A stretch of DNA of 64,000 bases from positions 1,860,001 to 1,924,000 of the forward strand of contig NZ_LR131273.1 in NCBI RefSeq assembly GCF_900631615.1, given 5' to 3'. The notes below the pieces were generated by a model. That model saw only the letters and a program-made list of their open reading frames with translations, was not told the DNA's origin and did no database searches. Position numbers and translations under genes: made by a program. This document shows, in pieces, positions 56,602 to 63,950 of this stretch. Each line of letters begins with the position of its first letter. The first letter of the stretch is position 1. The DNA comes from Tsukamurella paurometabola. GTDB taxonomy: Bacteria > Actinomycetota > Actinomycetes > Mycobacteriales > Mycobacteriaceae.

Positions 56602-58475
56602 CCGACCACCAGTCCGGCGAACCGCCCGGGAACAGATTCGCCGAGCGGCTGCTGTCCCTCGACGACCTCGGACGCCTCCGCGAGCCGCCGCCCCTGTACC
56701 GCGCCGCCGACGGCCGCCCACTGCTCTACCGCGGCACCCTCGCGCAGCTCTCCGGCGGCTACGGCACCTTCAAGTCGTTCATCGCGATCGACGCCGCATG
56801 CACAGTCGCATCGGGCCTCGCGACCACCGAACCTGAGGACGTCGTATTCGTCGCCGCGGAGGGCGCCGCCGGGCTGCGTAAGCGGATCCTCGCATGGTGC
56901 GACGTCCACGACGTCGAGGCCGCCACCGTGGGCGCGCACCTGCGCGTGCACAACGGTGCGATCCAGCTCGGCAGCCCCGTCGACATGGACCAGGTCAAGG
57001 CGCACTGCATCGAGGACCGGCCTGCGCTCCTCATCGTGGACACCCGCGCGAAGTGCTCCATCGGCGTCGAGGAGAACGACTCCACGGCACAAGGGCCGCT
57101 CATCCGTGCCGTCGAGGACATCGTCGACAAGACCGGGACCACCGCGCTCGTCATCCACCACACGGGCAAGACAGGGTCGGATCGAGGAACCAACGCCTGG
57201 CCATCGGGCGTGTGGTCTCACCTGGTCCTCACCAAGGGCAAGAAGGAGTTCACGGCCAGCATCGAGTGCGAGAAGCACAAGGACGCCCCGAGCGGCTGCA
57301 AGCACGACGTGCGGCTCGTCCGGCACCAGCTTCCCGAGACGGCGGTTTCGCCGCGCCGGCACGACGAGCCGACGGCCGACTACGACGAGCGGCGTTGCAC
57401 GCTCGCGGTCACCGGCACCCCGTCAGTCACGCAGCAGGTCGATCCGGTCAGCGAGGTTGAAGAGCACCTCGACCGCCTCGACGTGCCGCTCGCTCACGGC
57501 CGGGATCGTGCGCGTGCGACTCTCGCTGAGCACGACGTTCGGGTCCGCAACGAGGTGTTGACCGCCGCGATCAAGCGCCGCCGTGAACGCGCTGAGGGCG
57601 GGATGCGACCTGTCCCCGAGGCTCCGGGACAGGTGCTGTCCCCCAGTCCCGGGGACAGCGCACCCGTGGGCGGGCAATCGCCGCAGGTCGCACCTGTCCC
57701 CAGCGACTCCGGGACAGTCGGGGACGGCACCTGTCCCCGTCCCCCTCTCTCTATAGAGAGGGGGACAGGTGGGCCGGGTAGTACCGGAACAGGTGGGGTG
57801 GGACAGGTTCGGGAACAGGAAGGTCACGCTGCCGCCGACTCCGACTACCTCGACGAGGCTGCCACGGAATCAGGCATGGCACCGGAGTCCGGTAGGTCTC
57901 TGATCGAGGGCAAGAGGTCCTCGGAACCTGAGCCGCAAGGCGAAGGTGGAGAGGTTCTCGCGGCAGCCTGTTCTGGAGTGCGGCAGAGCATCGGACCGCA
58001 GGACGACGGGCAGGATCACGAACACGTCGAGCGGGTGCTGGCCGAGCCCGGTATCGAGGCCGCCGCGGGAACCGCTCCGCTGCGCTCCACGAACCCCTTG
58101 CCCTCGGGCCCCGCCCAACAGGACTCCGTCAGCGTGCCCGAGATCCCCGCCCGCTCCGCCAGCTCCACCGTCGGCGCCAGCAGCAGGGCCACGGAGCTCG
58201 GCATGACCGAGGACGCGTATCGGCACGCTGTGACCTTGGTGACCGGCCGCCTTCACCGGCAGCTCACGGAGGGCGCCGCGAACCGGACCGAGCTCGACAA
58301 GAGGCTCAAGGGCAGCAAGTACGGGACCGGCCACGGTGACGAGAAGATCCGCGCTCCACGGCTCCTGGGTGATGCCCTCGAATCGCTTCTGGACCAGGGC
58401 ACGGTGATCGCGCCTGACGGAACCGGCGTCGGCGCGCGCTACCGCCTCGCCACAGACACCCGGAGGTCCGCGTGA
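56598..58475 (+). CDS. RecA-like (AAA_25/RepA-type) ATPase with internal origin-like repeats
   Basis: 625 residues. A RecA-fold ATPase fills about 35-275: Walker A LSGGYGTFKSFIAIDAACTV (the loop G-G-Y-G-T-F-K-S is a variant), Walker B RPALLIVDTRAK, and VIHHTGKTGSDRGTNAW as in hexameric RepA-type helicases. Residues about 330-520 are low-complexity and carry the GGGACAG/CTGTCCC repeats in their DNA. A C-terminal DNA-binding-like domain (about 535-620, TELDKRLKGSKYGTGHGDEK) follows. It probably drives replication of the excised element. GTG 56598 overlaps the upstream stop. Confidence 0.75.
   Translation: MTDHQSGEPPGNRFAERLLSLDDLGRLREPPPLYRAADGRPLLYRGTLAQLSGGYGTFKSFIAIDAACTVASGLATTEPEDVVFVAAEGAAGLRKRILAWCDVHDVEAATVGAHLRVHNGAIQLGSPVDMDQVKAHCIEDRPALLIVDTRAKCSIGVEENDSTAQGPLIRAVEDIVDKTGTTALVIHHTGKTGSDRGTNAWPSGVWSHLVLTKGKKEFTASIECEKHKDAPSGCKHDVRLVRHQLPETAVSPRRHDEPTADYDERRCTLAVTGTPSVTQQVDPVSEVEEHLDRLDVPLAHGRDRARATLAEHDVRVRNEVLTAAIKRRRERAEGGMRPVPEAPGQVLSPSPGDSAPVGGQSPQVAPVPSDSGTVGDGTCPRPPLSIERGTGGPGSTGTGGVGQVREQEGHAAADSDYLDEAATESGMAPESGRSLIEGKRSSEPEPQGEGGEVLAAACSGVRQSIGPQDDGQDHEHVERVLAEPGIEAAAGTAPLRSTNPLPSGPAQQDSVSVPEIPARSASSTVGASSRATELGMTEDAYRHAVTLVTGRLHRQLTEGAANRTELDKRLKGSKYGTGHGDEKIRAPRLLGDALESLLDQGTVIAPDGTGVGARYRLATDTRRSA
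57610..57806. repeat. Iteron-like cluster, candidate replication origin
   Basis: Nine copies of GGGACAG or its complement CTGTCCC lie in 197 bp: 57610, 57626, 57636, 57652, 57694, 57711, 57731, 57762 and 57800 (first bases). They alternate in direction as inverted pairs, most extended to GGGACAGGT. One pair flanks a hairpin (57728-57771: CACCTGT...CCCCCTCTCT, loop CTAT, AGAGAGGGGG-ACAGGTG). They sit in the linker region of the ATPase gene, as the lambda origin iterons sit inside gene O. Confidence 0.65.
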
Positions 58476-58738
58476 TCGACGACGACCCGGTCGCCGAAGA
58501 GCTCGCTCAGCATCCGCCCCGCACCGGTCCGTGGTTCCGGTGCCGGCGCGCCCAGATGTTGCGCCTCGTCAGCTTCACCGGCCCCGACCACTGGACGCAC
58601 CGGCAGATCGCGACCCGGTACGGCGTCACCGTCCAGGTCGTCGCCGACCAGATCCGGCAGGCCCGACGCGAACACGCCGCCAGCCCGGTCGGTTCTAGAA
58701 CCGACCCCGCGCCCGACGACGAACCGAGGACGCCATGA
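58472..58738 (+). CDS. Small HTH protein
   Basis: 88 residues, GTG 58472 overlapping the ATPase stop. RCRRAQMLRLVSFTGPDHWT, then HRQIATRYGVTVQVVADQIR, is a sigma-region-4/homeodomain-like helix-turn-helix. The C-terminus is short and acidic. It probably binds DNA; its place between the ATPase and the TerS-like gene suggests a switch or late regulator. Confidence 0.65.
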   Translation: MIDDDPVAEELAQHPPRTGPWFRCRRAQMLRLVSFTGPDHWTHRQIATRYGVTVQVVADQIRQARREHAASPVGSRTDPAPDDEPRTP

Positions 58739-59277
58739 CCGGTGAAATCAGCGACGGTGTAGACGAGGAGGTGACGATCGTGCGACCAGACCAGGTGGAC
58801 GACCACCTCCGCGCCGTCGAGGCCGCGCGGATGCGACGCGACGGTGCCCAGTGGGCGGACATCGCCGACCAGGTCGGCTACGCGAGCCCTGGCAGCGCAC
58901 ACAGGGCCGTGACTCGGCTCGTGCGGCGCGAATCCGTGGAGTCGGCCGCCGAGTACCGGGAGATCGCCCTCGCCCGGTACGAGTGGCTGTACGGCGAGGC
59001 TGTGCGGCGGATCCAGTCCGCCGACTCTCGGGCGCTCGTCGGGTCCGCGCAGATGATCTCGACCGCGCTCAAGGCGCAGGACCGGATCGTCGCGCTGCTC
59101 GGTCTCGCCGCGGACGCCGGGCAGCTCGCGCCGACGGTACAGGGCCGCGAGCAAATCGACCGCGACGTCGCTGTGATCCGGGCGCGACTGCAGCAGCTCA
59201 CCGCGGGCGAGGACACCACCGTCGAGACCATCGACGTCGAAGCCGAGGAGGCATGCAATGACACTGACCACCCGTGA
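58735..59277 (+). CDS. Terminase-small-subunit-like HTH protein
   Basis: 180 residues, ATG 58735 overlapping the previous stop. The N-terminal part (about 20-80: RMRRDGAQWADIADQVGYAS, then SAHRAVTRLVRRESVE) is a helix-turn-helix, followed by long helices (YREIALARYEWLYGEAVRRI, DRIVALLGLAADAG). This HTH-plus-coiled layout, with RR-x-G...GY...AV-RL and ...LLGL, resembles small terminase subunits of actinophages. TerS homologues are a hallmark of phage satellites that redirect packaging. The assignment is by pattern only. Confidence 0.5.
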   Translation: MTGEISDGVDEEVTIVRPDQVDDHLRAVEAARMRRDGAQWADIADQVGYASPGSAHRAVTRLVRRESVESAAEYREIALARYEWLYGEAVRRIQSADSRALVGSAQMISTALKAQDRIVALLGLAADAGQLAPTVQGREQIDRDVAVIRARLQQLTAGEDTTVETIDVEAEEACNDTDHP

Positions 59278-59758
59278 CCTCGCCGAGGTAGCCCGGCTCG
59301 CGAACCTCACGCTGAGCTGGCTCGTCGACGTCGCCGACACTCCCCCTGTGCGCGTCGCGACCGACCCGGACGCGAAGTTGGCCGCCGCCCGCAGCGAGAT
59401 CGCTGCGCGGTGGCCCGCCGTCGTGGACATGGCCGGAACAGTCGCCGTGGCCGCGGATCTCGCCGACGCTGAGGTCGATGCCGGCCGCCTCGCCGCCGAT
59501 CACCCTGCCGTGCTCGCGGTGCAGTCTCAGCGACGCATGTACGCGGTCACGCTCGAGGTGGGCCCGCCCGATGCACCCGCAGTGCCACCTCAGCCCAATC
59601 CGGTGGACGACAGCCACCACGCGGTGCGCCGCCTCCTCGACGGTCTGCAGCCGCTCGCCCAGCGCGACGACACCCGCGCGTTCATCGAGGGGGCACGCGC
59701 CGCGGCTGACGCCTTGACGGCCGAGACCCGCCGAAGCCACGGTGAGGAGCAGCTGTGA
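59258..59758 (+). CDS. Unknown element protein (166 residues)
   Basis: 166 residues. ATG 59258 has GAGGAGG 6 bases upstream and lies 20 bp inside the TerS-like gene. Mostly helical (LTTRDLAEVARLANLTLSWL, HHAVRRLLDGLQPLAQ). No family recognised. GTGA overlap at the 3' end couples it to the oxygenase. Confidence 0.6.
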   Translation: MTLTTRDLAEVARLANLTLSWLVDVADTPPVRVATDPDAKLAAARSEIAARWPAVVDMAGTVAVAADLADAEVDAGRLAADHPAVLAVQSQRRMYAVTLEVGPPDAPAVPPQPNPVDDSHHAVRRLLDGLQPLAQRDDTRAFIEGARAAADALTAETRRSHGEEQL

Positions 59759-60375
59759 TCGAGAACGAGGGCCGCCCGAGCACGAACATGCTGCCCGCTC
59801 CGCCAGCCACCACGACGGCGCTGCCCGGCCCGAAGGTGCTCCACATCAAGGCAGCCATGATCGCCGAGGTGGCCCGCGGGATCGCTGCGCGGCTCGACCG
59901 CCCGGGCGCCACCTCACTCAGCGCGCAGACCGCGCCTGACCTGGCCCGCGAGATGACCCGACTCGTCCGCTGGGCCGACGAGAGGCACTTCCACACCGGT
60001 GTCACCGAGCTCGCCGAGCTGAAAGCCCTGACCTACGACGAAGGGGACTTCATGCGTCGGCATACCGACAACAGCTACGAGGGCATCATCCTGCCCGGCA
60101 TGGACGAACCCGTCGGACGCGTCCCGTTCGCCACCCAGCTGTACCTGTCTGAGCCCGGGGTCGACTACGAGGGCGGAGAACTCGTGATCGGCCGAAAGGT
60201 GCTGCAGCCCGGGATCGGTGACGTAGTGGTCCTCCGCGGCGACGTCCCGCACGAAGTCCGGCCCATCACCAGCGGCACCCGCATCGCCGTCAAGGCACTC
60301 GTGCAGGTAGCCACGTACCTCCGCTGGGAGTGGACCCCGCGACTGAGCCGCTACCTCGCGCGTCACCCCAGCTGA
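59755..60375 (+). CDS. 2-oxoglutarate/Fe(II)-dependent oxygenase
   Basis: 206 residues; the C-terminal 110 form a P4H/PiuC-type double-stranded beta-helix. The iron ligands are HxD in FMRRHTDNSYEG and the distal His in GDVPHEVRPITSGTRIAVKA, with the Arg of SGTR as 2-oxoglutarate contact. FATQLYLSEPGVDYEGGELV is typical. The substrate may be protein, nucleic acid or a small molecule. GTG 59755 overlaps the previous stop. It ends the long rightward operon; the next two genes run the other way. Confidence 0.8.
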   Translation: MIENEGRPSTNMLPAPPATTTALPGPKVLHIKAAMIAEVARGIAARLDRPGATSLSAQTAPDLAREMTRLVRWADERHFHTGVTELAELKALTYDEGDFMRRHTDNSYEGIILPGMDEPVGRVPFATQLYLSEPGVDYEGGELVIGRKVLQPGIGDVVVLRGDVPHEVRPITSGTRIAVKALVQVATYLRWEWTPRLSRYLARHPS

Positions 60376-60408
60376 GGCCGGGCCACCTTCCGGCAGCGTG
60401 TCGCACGA

Positions 60409-61236
60409 TCAACCACGGGGTATGTCGCAGCACCGATCGAATGCGATGCACGAGAAGGGATCATAGGCGCGCGAGGTGACCTTTTTGAGCAGCGGTACAT
60501 GAGGATCCCAATTCCATGCCAGCCACCGCGAAATGCAGAGGCCAGTGACCGAGGCCGCACCCGCGAGCTTCAGGGCAGCCGCAGCGGACTGGACCGACGT
60601 GCCGGTGGTCCACATGTCATCAACCAGCAGTACCCTCTTCCCGTCGATGATGCGACGCACCGGATCAGGCACCGCGAACCGGTCAGCGTTAGCAACTCTC
60701 GGAGCATCGTACGAACCCACCCCGATACGGCGCCGAGGGATGCGGCGCTCACCGTTGCTGTCGGGCTCGTCTCCCACCAGCCGCGCTACGGTCGTTGCCA
60801 CCCTGGCCACCGGATGGTGCCCGACTCGTAGGGTTCGTGAGGGCACGTAAGTCGCGGCAGCCCAATCTAGGCCGTCCTCCGCCTGCCTCATACATCGGTC
60901 GTGTATCCATGTGACGATGTTCGTCAGCATGTGGACGTCAGCGACGCTGCGTTCCGGCGGGTTGGTGCTCTTGTACAGACGCATCGTCTGCGCGCTCTGC
61001 GAACGTCCGGATGGGCTCCACCCGTCGGTATATGAGAGGAAGTACGTGTGATCGCAGGTCAGCCCGTCGAGCGCGGCCTCCGTGTTTGAGCACGTGCCGC
61101 ACGTATGGGAAGGGGAGGGCTGTCGGCACACGGTGCAGATTCCTGGTCCGGCAGGTTCGACGTTGTGGAAGTAGGAGATCCGGCTTAGACCGGTCCGAAC
61201 CGCGTCACGGCCTTCCTCGTTCGGATCTGTCACCAC
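60409..61236 (-). CDS. ComF-like phosphoribosyltransferase with N-terminal zinc finger
   Basis: 275 residues. CTVCRQPSPSHTCGTCSN (residues 34-51) is a zinc-binding pair of CxxC. YFLSYTDGWSPSGRSQSAQT and MRLYKSTNPPE form a domain seen in PRTase-linked proteins. The C-terminal type I phosphoribosyltransferase domain has the PRPP loop RVLLVDDMWTTGTSVQSAAA near 205. It should bind PRPP or a ribose-phosphate. It starts inside the end of the DprA-like gene (7-bp overlap), forming a two-gene unit that is a likely cargo or defence module. Confidence 0.8.
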   Translation of the reverse strand: MVTDPNEEGRDAVRTGLSRISYFHNVEPAGPGICTVCRQPSPSHTCGTCSNTEAALDGLTCDHTYFLSYTDGWSPSGRSQSAQTMRLYKSTNPPERSVADVHMLTNIVTWIHDRCMRQAEDGLDWAAATYVPSRTLRVGHHPVARVATTVARLVGDEPDSNGERRIPRRRIGVGSYDAPRVANADRFAVPDPVRRIIDGKRVLLVDDMWTTGTSVQSAAAALKLAGAASVTGLCISRWLAWNWDPHVPLLKKVTSRAYDPFSCIAFDRCCDIPRG

Positions 61237-62141
61237 CCACTGCCCGACAGGGTCGACAGCCGTGCGCGCAACGACTGGTCGGCAGCGGCGATCCGCTCCA
61301 GCTGCTCGATCGCCTCATGGGCCGTATCGACGACGAACACGTCCGGCCGGCCGGCCAAGTCAAGGCCCCACGTTGTGCCCGTAGCAACGCTGCGGTGCAG
61401 CACCAGCCGCCGACCGTGCGCAACGGCCTCGGATGCTTGGTGCTTGGTGCCGGACTTCTCACTGGCCTCCGCGATCACGGTGACCTGAGCGAAGGCACTC
61501 ATCGTCCGATTTCGTGCGGGGAACGCCCACTTCGCTCCCCGGAATCCCGGCAGGAACTGGGTGAGCACCAGGCCGCGGTCAGCGATGGCCCTCTGCAGCA
61601 GGCGGTTGGGAGCCGGATAGGCGACATCGATGCCCGTGCCAATAACTCCGACCACTCGGCCCCCCCACTCCAGAGCCGCAGTCATCGCCGCGGTGTCGAC
61701 GCCCTCCGCGAGGCCCGACACAACCGTCACGTCATGCTCGACCAGGCCGCGCGCCACCGTGGCGGCAAACTCCAGGGCCGCAGCAGACGCCCTACGTGAC
61801 CCGACGATCGCCACTGCGGGAGTGTCCTCGGCGAGCGTCCCCTCCGCCATCAGTAGCGACGGGGGACGCCGAGCCGCCCGCACCCGATCCGGGTACTCGG
61901 AGTCGAGGACCGTGAGGACCTTCCAGCCGAGATCGGTCCACCTGTCGATGTCGTGCTGGGCGCCGTCACGGTCCGGGTCCGAGCCAGGAACGGACATCAA
62001 GGTCGCGCCAACGTGAGCGTCCCACACCGCGTCAGCGGAACCGCAGTCGAGCAGTTCCTCGCCAAGGGTGCTCTGCGTGAGGTTGCCCGGGAGATCCCGC
62101 ATCAGCGCCACGACAGTCGCGGCGGTCGAGTACTTCACCAT
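61230..62141 (-). CDS. DprA/Smf-like SLOG-fold protein
   Basis: 303 residues. The Rossmann core has the DprA motifs: VAIVGSRRASAAALEFAATV, VVSGLAEGVDTAAMTAAL (the usual AAH reads AAM), VGVIGTGIDVAYPAPNRLL, and WAFPARNRTMSAFAQVTVIA followed by SGTKHQASEAVAHGRR. Housekeeping DprA loads RecA during transformation; SLOG-fold paralogues on mobile elements often sense or process nucleotide signals. A perfect GGAGGAA sets the ATG at 62141. With the overlapping PRTase it resembles nucleotide-centred conflict systems; a defence role is inferred. Confidence 0.85.
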   Translation of the reverse strand: MVKYSTAATVVALMRDLPGNLTQSTLGEELLDCGSADAVWDAHVGATLMSVPGSDPDRDGAQHDIDRWTDLGWKVLTVLDSEYPDRVRAARRPPSLLMAEGTLAEDTPAVAIVGSRRASAAALEFAATVARGLVEHDVTVVSGLAEGVDTAAMTAALEWGGRVVGVIGTGIDVAYPAPNRLLQRAIADRGLVLTQFLPGFRGAKWAFPARNRTMSAFAQVTVIAEASEKSGTKHQASEAVAHGRRLVLHRSVATGTTWGLDLAGRPDVFVVDTAHEAIEQLERIAAADQSLRARLSTLSGSGW

Positions 62142-62369
62142 TTCCTCCGTTCGCTGTGTGGGGACGGCGGGCTCTATGCGGGTTTCACCCCTGTCTGATG
62201 ACGGACCTAAGCATACGGCGCGCCGGTGACATCAGCGGCGGCGATCACGACCATACCGACGAGTTCAATGCCCTCATGGACGCCGTCGCGGGGTCCGCAC
62301 GGCCTATACGAAGCCCAGACCGAACCCACCACACAGACGATCACCATCCGCGTCGTCCGGGCGGTGTAG

Positions 62370-62774
62370 CTATCCGACCAGCACCCGCCACATGACGATC
62401 GCGTTGACAGTCGCGACCATGCCCGCGAACGATGCAGCCCAGTCATACGCCGTGAACGGTGTGCTCTGGTGGTGATGGCAGCGCCGGAACAACCCGGGCC
62501 GCGCATTCCTGCAGCGCGTAGCACCGTCTTTCGTCCAAGCCGAGCACTGGTACGTCCAGCCAAGAGCGAGGGCAGCGGGGATCCCGACGGCGACGACACC
62601 GAGCCAGAACAGCCACAGGCGGTCCTGGACCGCCGCCGCGAGGACAAGCCAGACGAGCAGATCACCGCCCGCTGCACCACTCGTCGCTCGCGCCGTCCGT
62701 GCTGCAGGCGATCGCGGTGTCGTCTGTGCAGCGCGACGACTTGCCCCGCTCGTGCGATTGACGGGCTGCTGCAT
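62370..62774 (-). CDS. Small membrane protein with Cys/His loop
   Basis: 134 residues from ATG 62774, but no ribosome site is seen there; the frame is open up to GTG 62879, so the start is uncertain. Two hydrophobic stretches (LLVWLVLAAAVQDRLWLFWL with VGIPAALALGW, and AASFAGMVATVNAIVMWRVL) flank a loop CSAWTKDGATRC...LFRRCHHHQS that could bind zinc. Such proteins occur in actinobacterial phages and islands. The 228 bp between it and the DprA-like start (62142-62369 region) is partly this gene's end and otherwise shows no supported gene. Confidence 0.5.
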   Translation of the reverse strand: MQQPVNRTSGASRRAAQTTPRSPAARTARATSGAAGGDLLVWLVLAAAVQDRLWLFWLGVVAVGIPAALALGWTYQCSAWTKDGATRCRNARPGLFRRCHHHQSTPFTAYDWAASFAGMVATVNAIVMWRVLVG

Positions 62775-62972
62775 GAAGGGTGACGCCGCAGGGCGACCGC
62801 TTCGCCGCGTGTAGCGGCACACTGTCCCCGGCCTGTGTGTTCCTACTTCGCACCGTCGGTCGTACTGGCACATGGACACCAGCGTGGCACAACTTTCCGC
62901 GACACGCCCTCGTGCCGTTCAGTTGGAGTGCACCCATGCTGGACACCGCCCCTGCCCGGTCGCCACGTACAA

Positions 62973-63026
62973 ATAGAGTCCAGAACGGTATTGATTGACA
63001 GTCGTCTAGGAACACCATAGAGTCCA
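62973..63026 (+). promoter_or_regulatory. Promoter and ATAGAGTCCA repeats of the serine recombinase gene
   Basis: TTGACA (62995-63000), exactly 17 bp, TAGAGT (63018-63023) is close to consensus and the strongest promoter in the element. ATAGAGTCCA occurs twice (62973-62982 and 63017-63026), the second over the -10 box. GTCTA/TAGAC half-sites also flank it. These may be operators or recombinase binding sites. The preceding 62880-62972 has no gene. Confidence 0.6.
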
Positions 63027-63064
63027 ACTAGACACCACCAAGCACCACCGCCCGAGAGGCCACC

Positions 63065-63637
63065 ATGACCACCGCGACCGCCACCGGCCAGCGCATCGGA
63101 TACGTCCGCGTCTCCACCGTGGACCAGAACACCGACCGGCAGCTCGACGGGATCCCTGTGGACCGCATGTTCACCGACAAGGCGAGCGGCAAGACCGCCG
63201 ACCGGCCCGCGCTGGCCGAGGCCCTGCGATTCGTCCGCGACGGCGACACCCTCGTCGTGCACTCCATGGACCGACTCGCCCGCAACGTCGAGGATCTCCG
63301 CCGCATCGTCCGCGAGCTCACCGCGGCCGGCGTGCGCGTCGAGTTCGTCAAGGAGGCGCTGACGTTCACCGGCGACGACTCGCCCATGAGCGAGCTGCTG
63401 CTGACGATGCTCGGGGCGGTCGCCGAGTTCGAGCGGTCGTTGATCCTCGAGCGGCAGCGTGAGGGCATCGCGATCGCCAAGGCTGCCGGGAAGTACCGCG
63501 GCCGCAAGGCCAAGCTGACCGACGACCAGGCCGCCGAGCTGCGCGCCCGCCTCGCCGCGGGCGAGAGCCCGTCGAAGCTGGCCGCCGACTACGGCATCAG
63601 CCGCGCCAGCGTCTACAACTACCGGGCCGCGGCATGA
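63065..63637 (+). CDS. Small serine recombinase (resolvase/invertase)
   Basis: 190 residues. The catalytic domain begins GQRIGYVRVSTVDQNTDRQL with nucleophile Ser at about 17; SMDRLARNVEDLRRIVREL and LLLTMLGAVAEFERSLILER are the conserved Arg region and the long E helix. The C-terminal helix-turn-helix is SPSKLAADYGISRASVYNYR. It is a Tn3-resolvase/DNA-invertase type enzyme that usually needs negatively supercoiled DNA. Its stop overlaps the next gene as ATGA. It may resolve dimers or invert a segment beyond the window. Confidence 0.93.
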   Translation: MTTATATGQRIGYVRVSTVDQNTDRQLDGIPVDRMFTDKASGKTADRPALAEALRFVRDGDTLVVHSMDRLARNVEDLRRIVRELTAAGVRVEFVKEALTFTGDDSPMSELLLTMLGAVAEFERSLILERQREGIAIAKAAGKYRGRKAKLTDDQAAELRARLAAGESPSKLAADYGISRASVYNYRAAA

Positions 63638-63948
63638 CCGGTCGCGATCCCTGGATCACCCTCGAGCAGCAGCGGGCCCGCCGGGACATCCTCGTGGCGA
63701 TCGCCGAGGCGATGGACCACCACCGCGACGTCCTCGAGATCATGTTCGCGGCCGACGATATCGACGGCGCGGTCGCCGAGCTCCAGGCCCGCTACGGCTG
63801 GACCGCGCACCAGGCCGCCGCGGTCACGGACCTGCAGTGGCGGCGCCTACCGAGAGTCGAGCGGGAGCGGATCACGACCGCGCTCGGCGACCTGACCGCC
63901 GAGATCGCGCGCGTCGAGGCCGAGCAGCACAACCTCCGGGAGCTGTGA
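63634..63948 (+). CDS. GyrA C-gate-like mini-protein
   Basis: 104 residues, ATG 63634 overlapping the recombinase stop. Residues about 14-96 line up without gaps with the tower/exit-gate segment of GyrA as I recall the M. tuberculosis sequence: RRDILVAIAEAMDHHRDV with RAHILRGLVKALDALDEV, QAAAVTDLQWRRL with QAQAILDMQLRRL, and VERERI...LTAEIARVE with LERQRI...IEAEIADLE. No catalytic Tyr domain, GyrA box or other part of gyrase is present. It could bind gyrase as a dimerisation mimic, or be a reused fold. Homology is by eye and memory. Confidence 0.65.
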   Translation: MTGRDPWITLEQQRARRDILVAIAEAMDHHRDVLEIMFAADDIDGAVAELQARYGWTAHQAAAVTDLQWRRLPRVERERITTALGDLTAEIARVEAEQHNLREL

Positions 63949-63950
63949 CG

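Noticed and set aside
62198-62395. 65-codon plus-strand frame between the DprA-like and membrane-protein genes
   Set aside because: No ribosome site, no motif, and it runs antisense into the membrane-protein gene; too weak to list as a gene.
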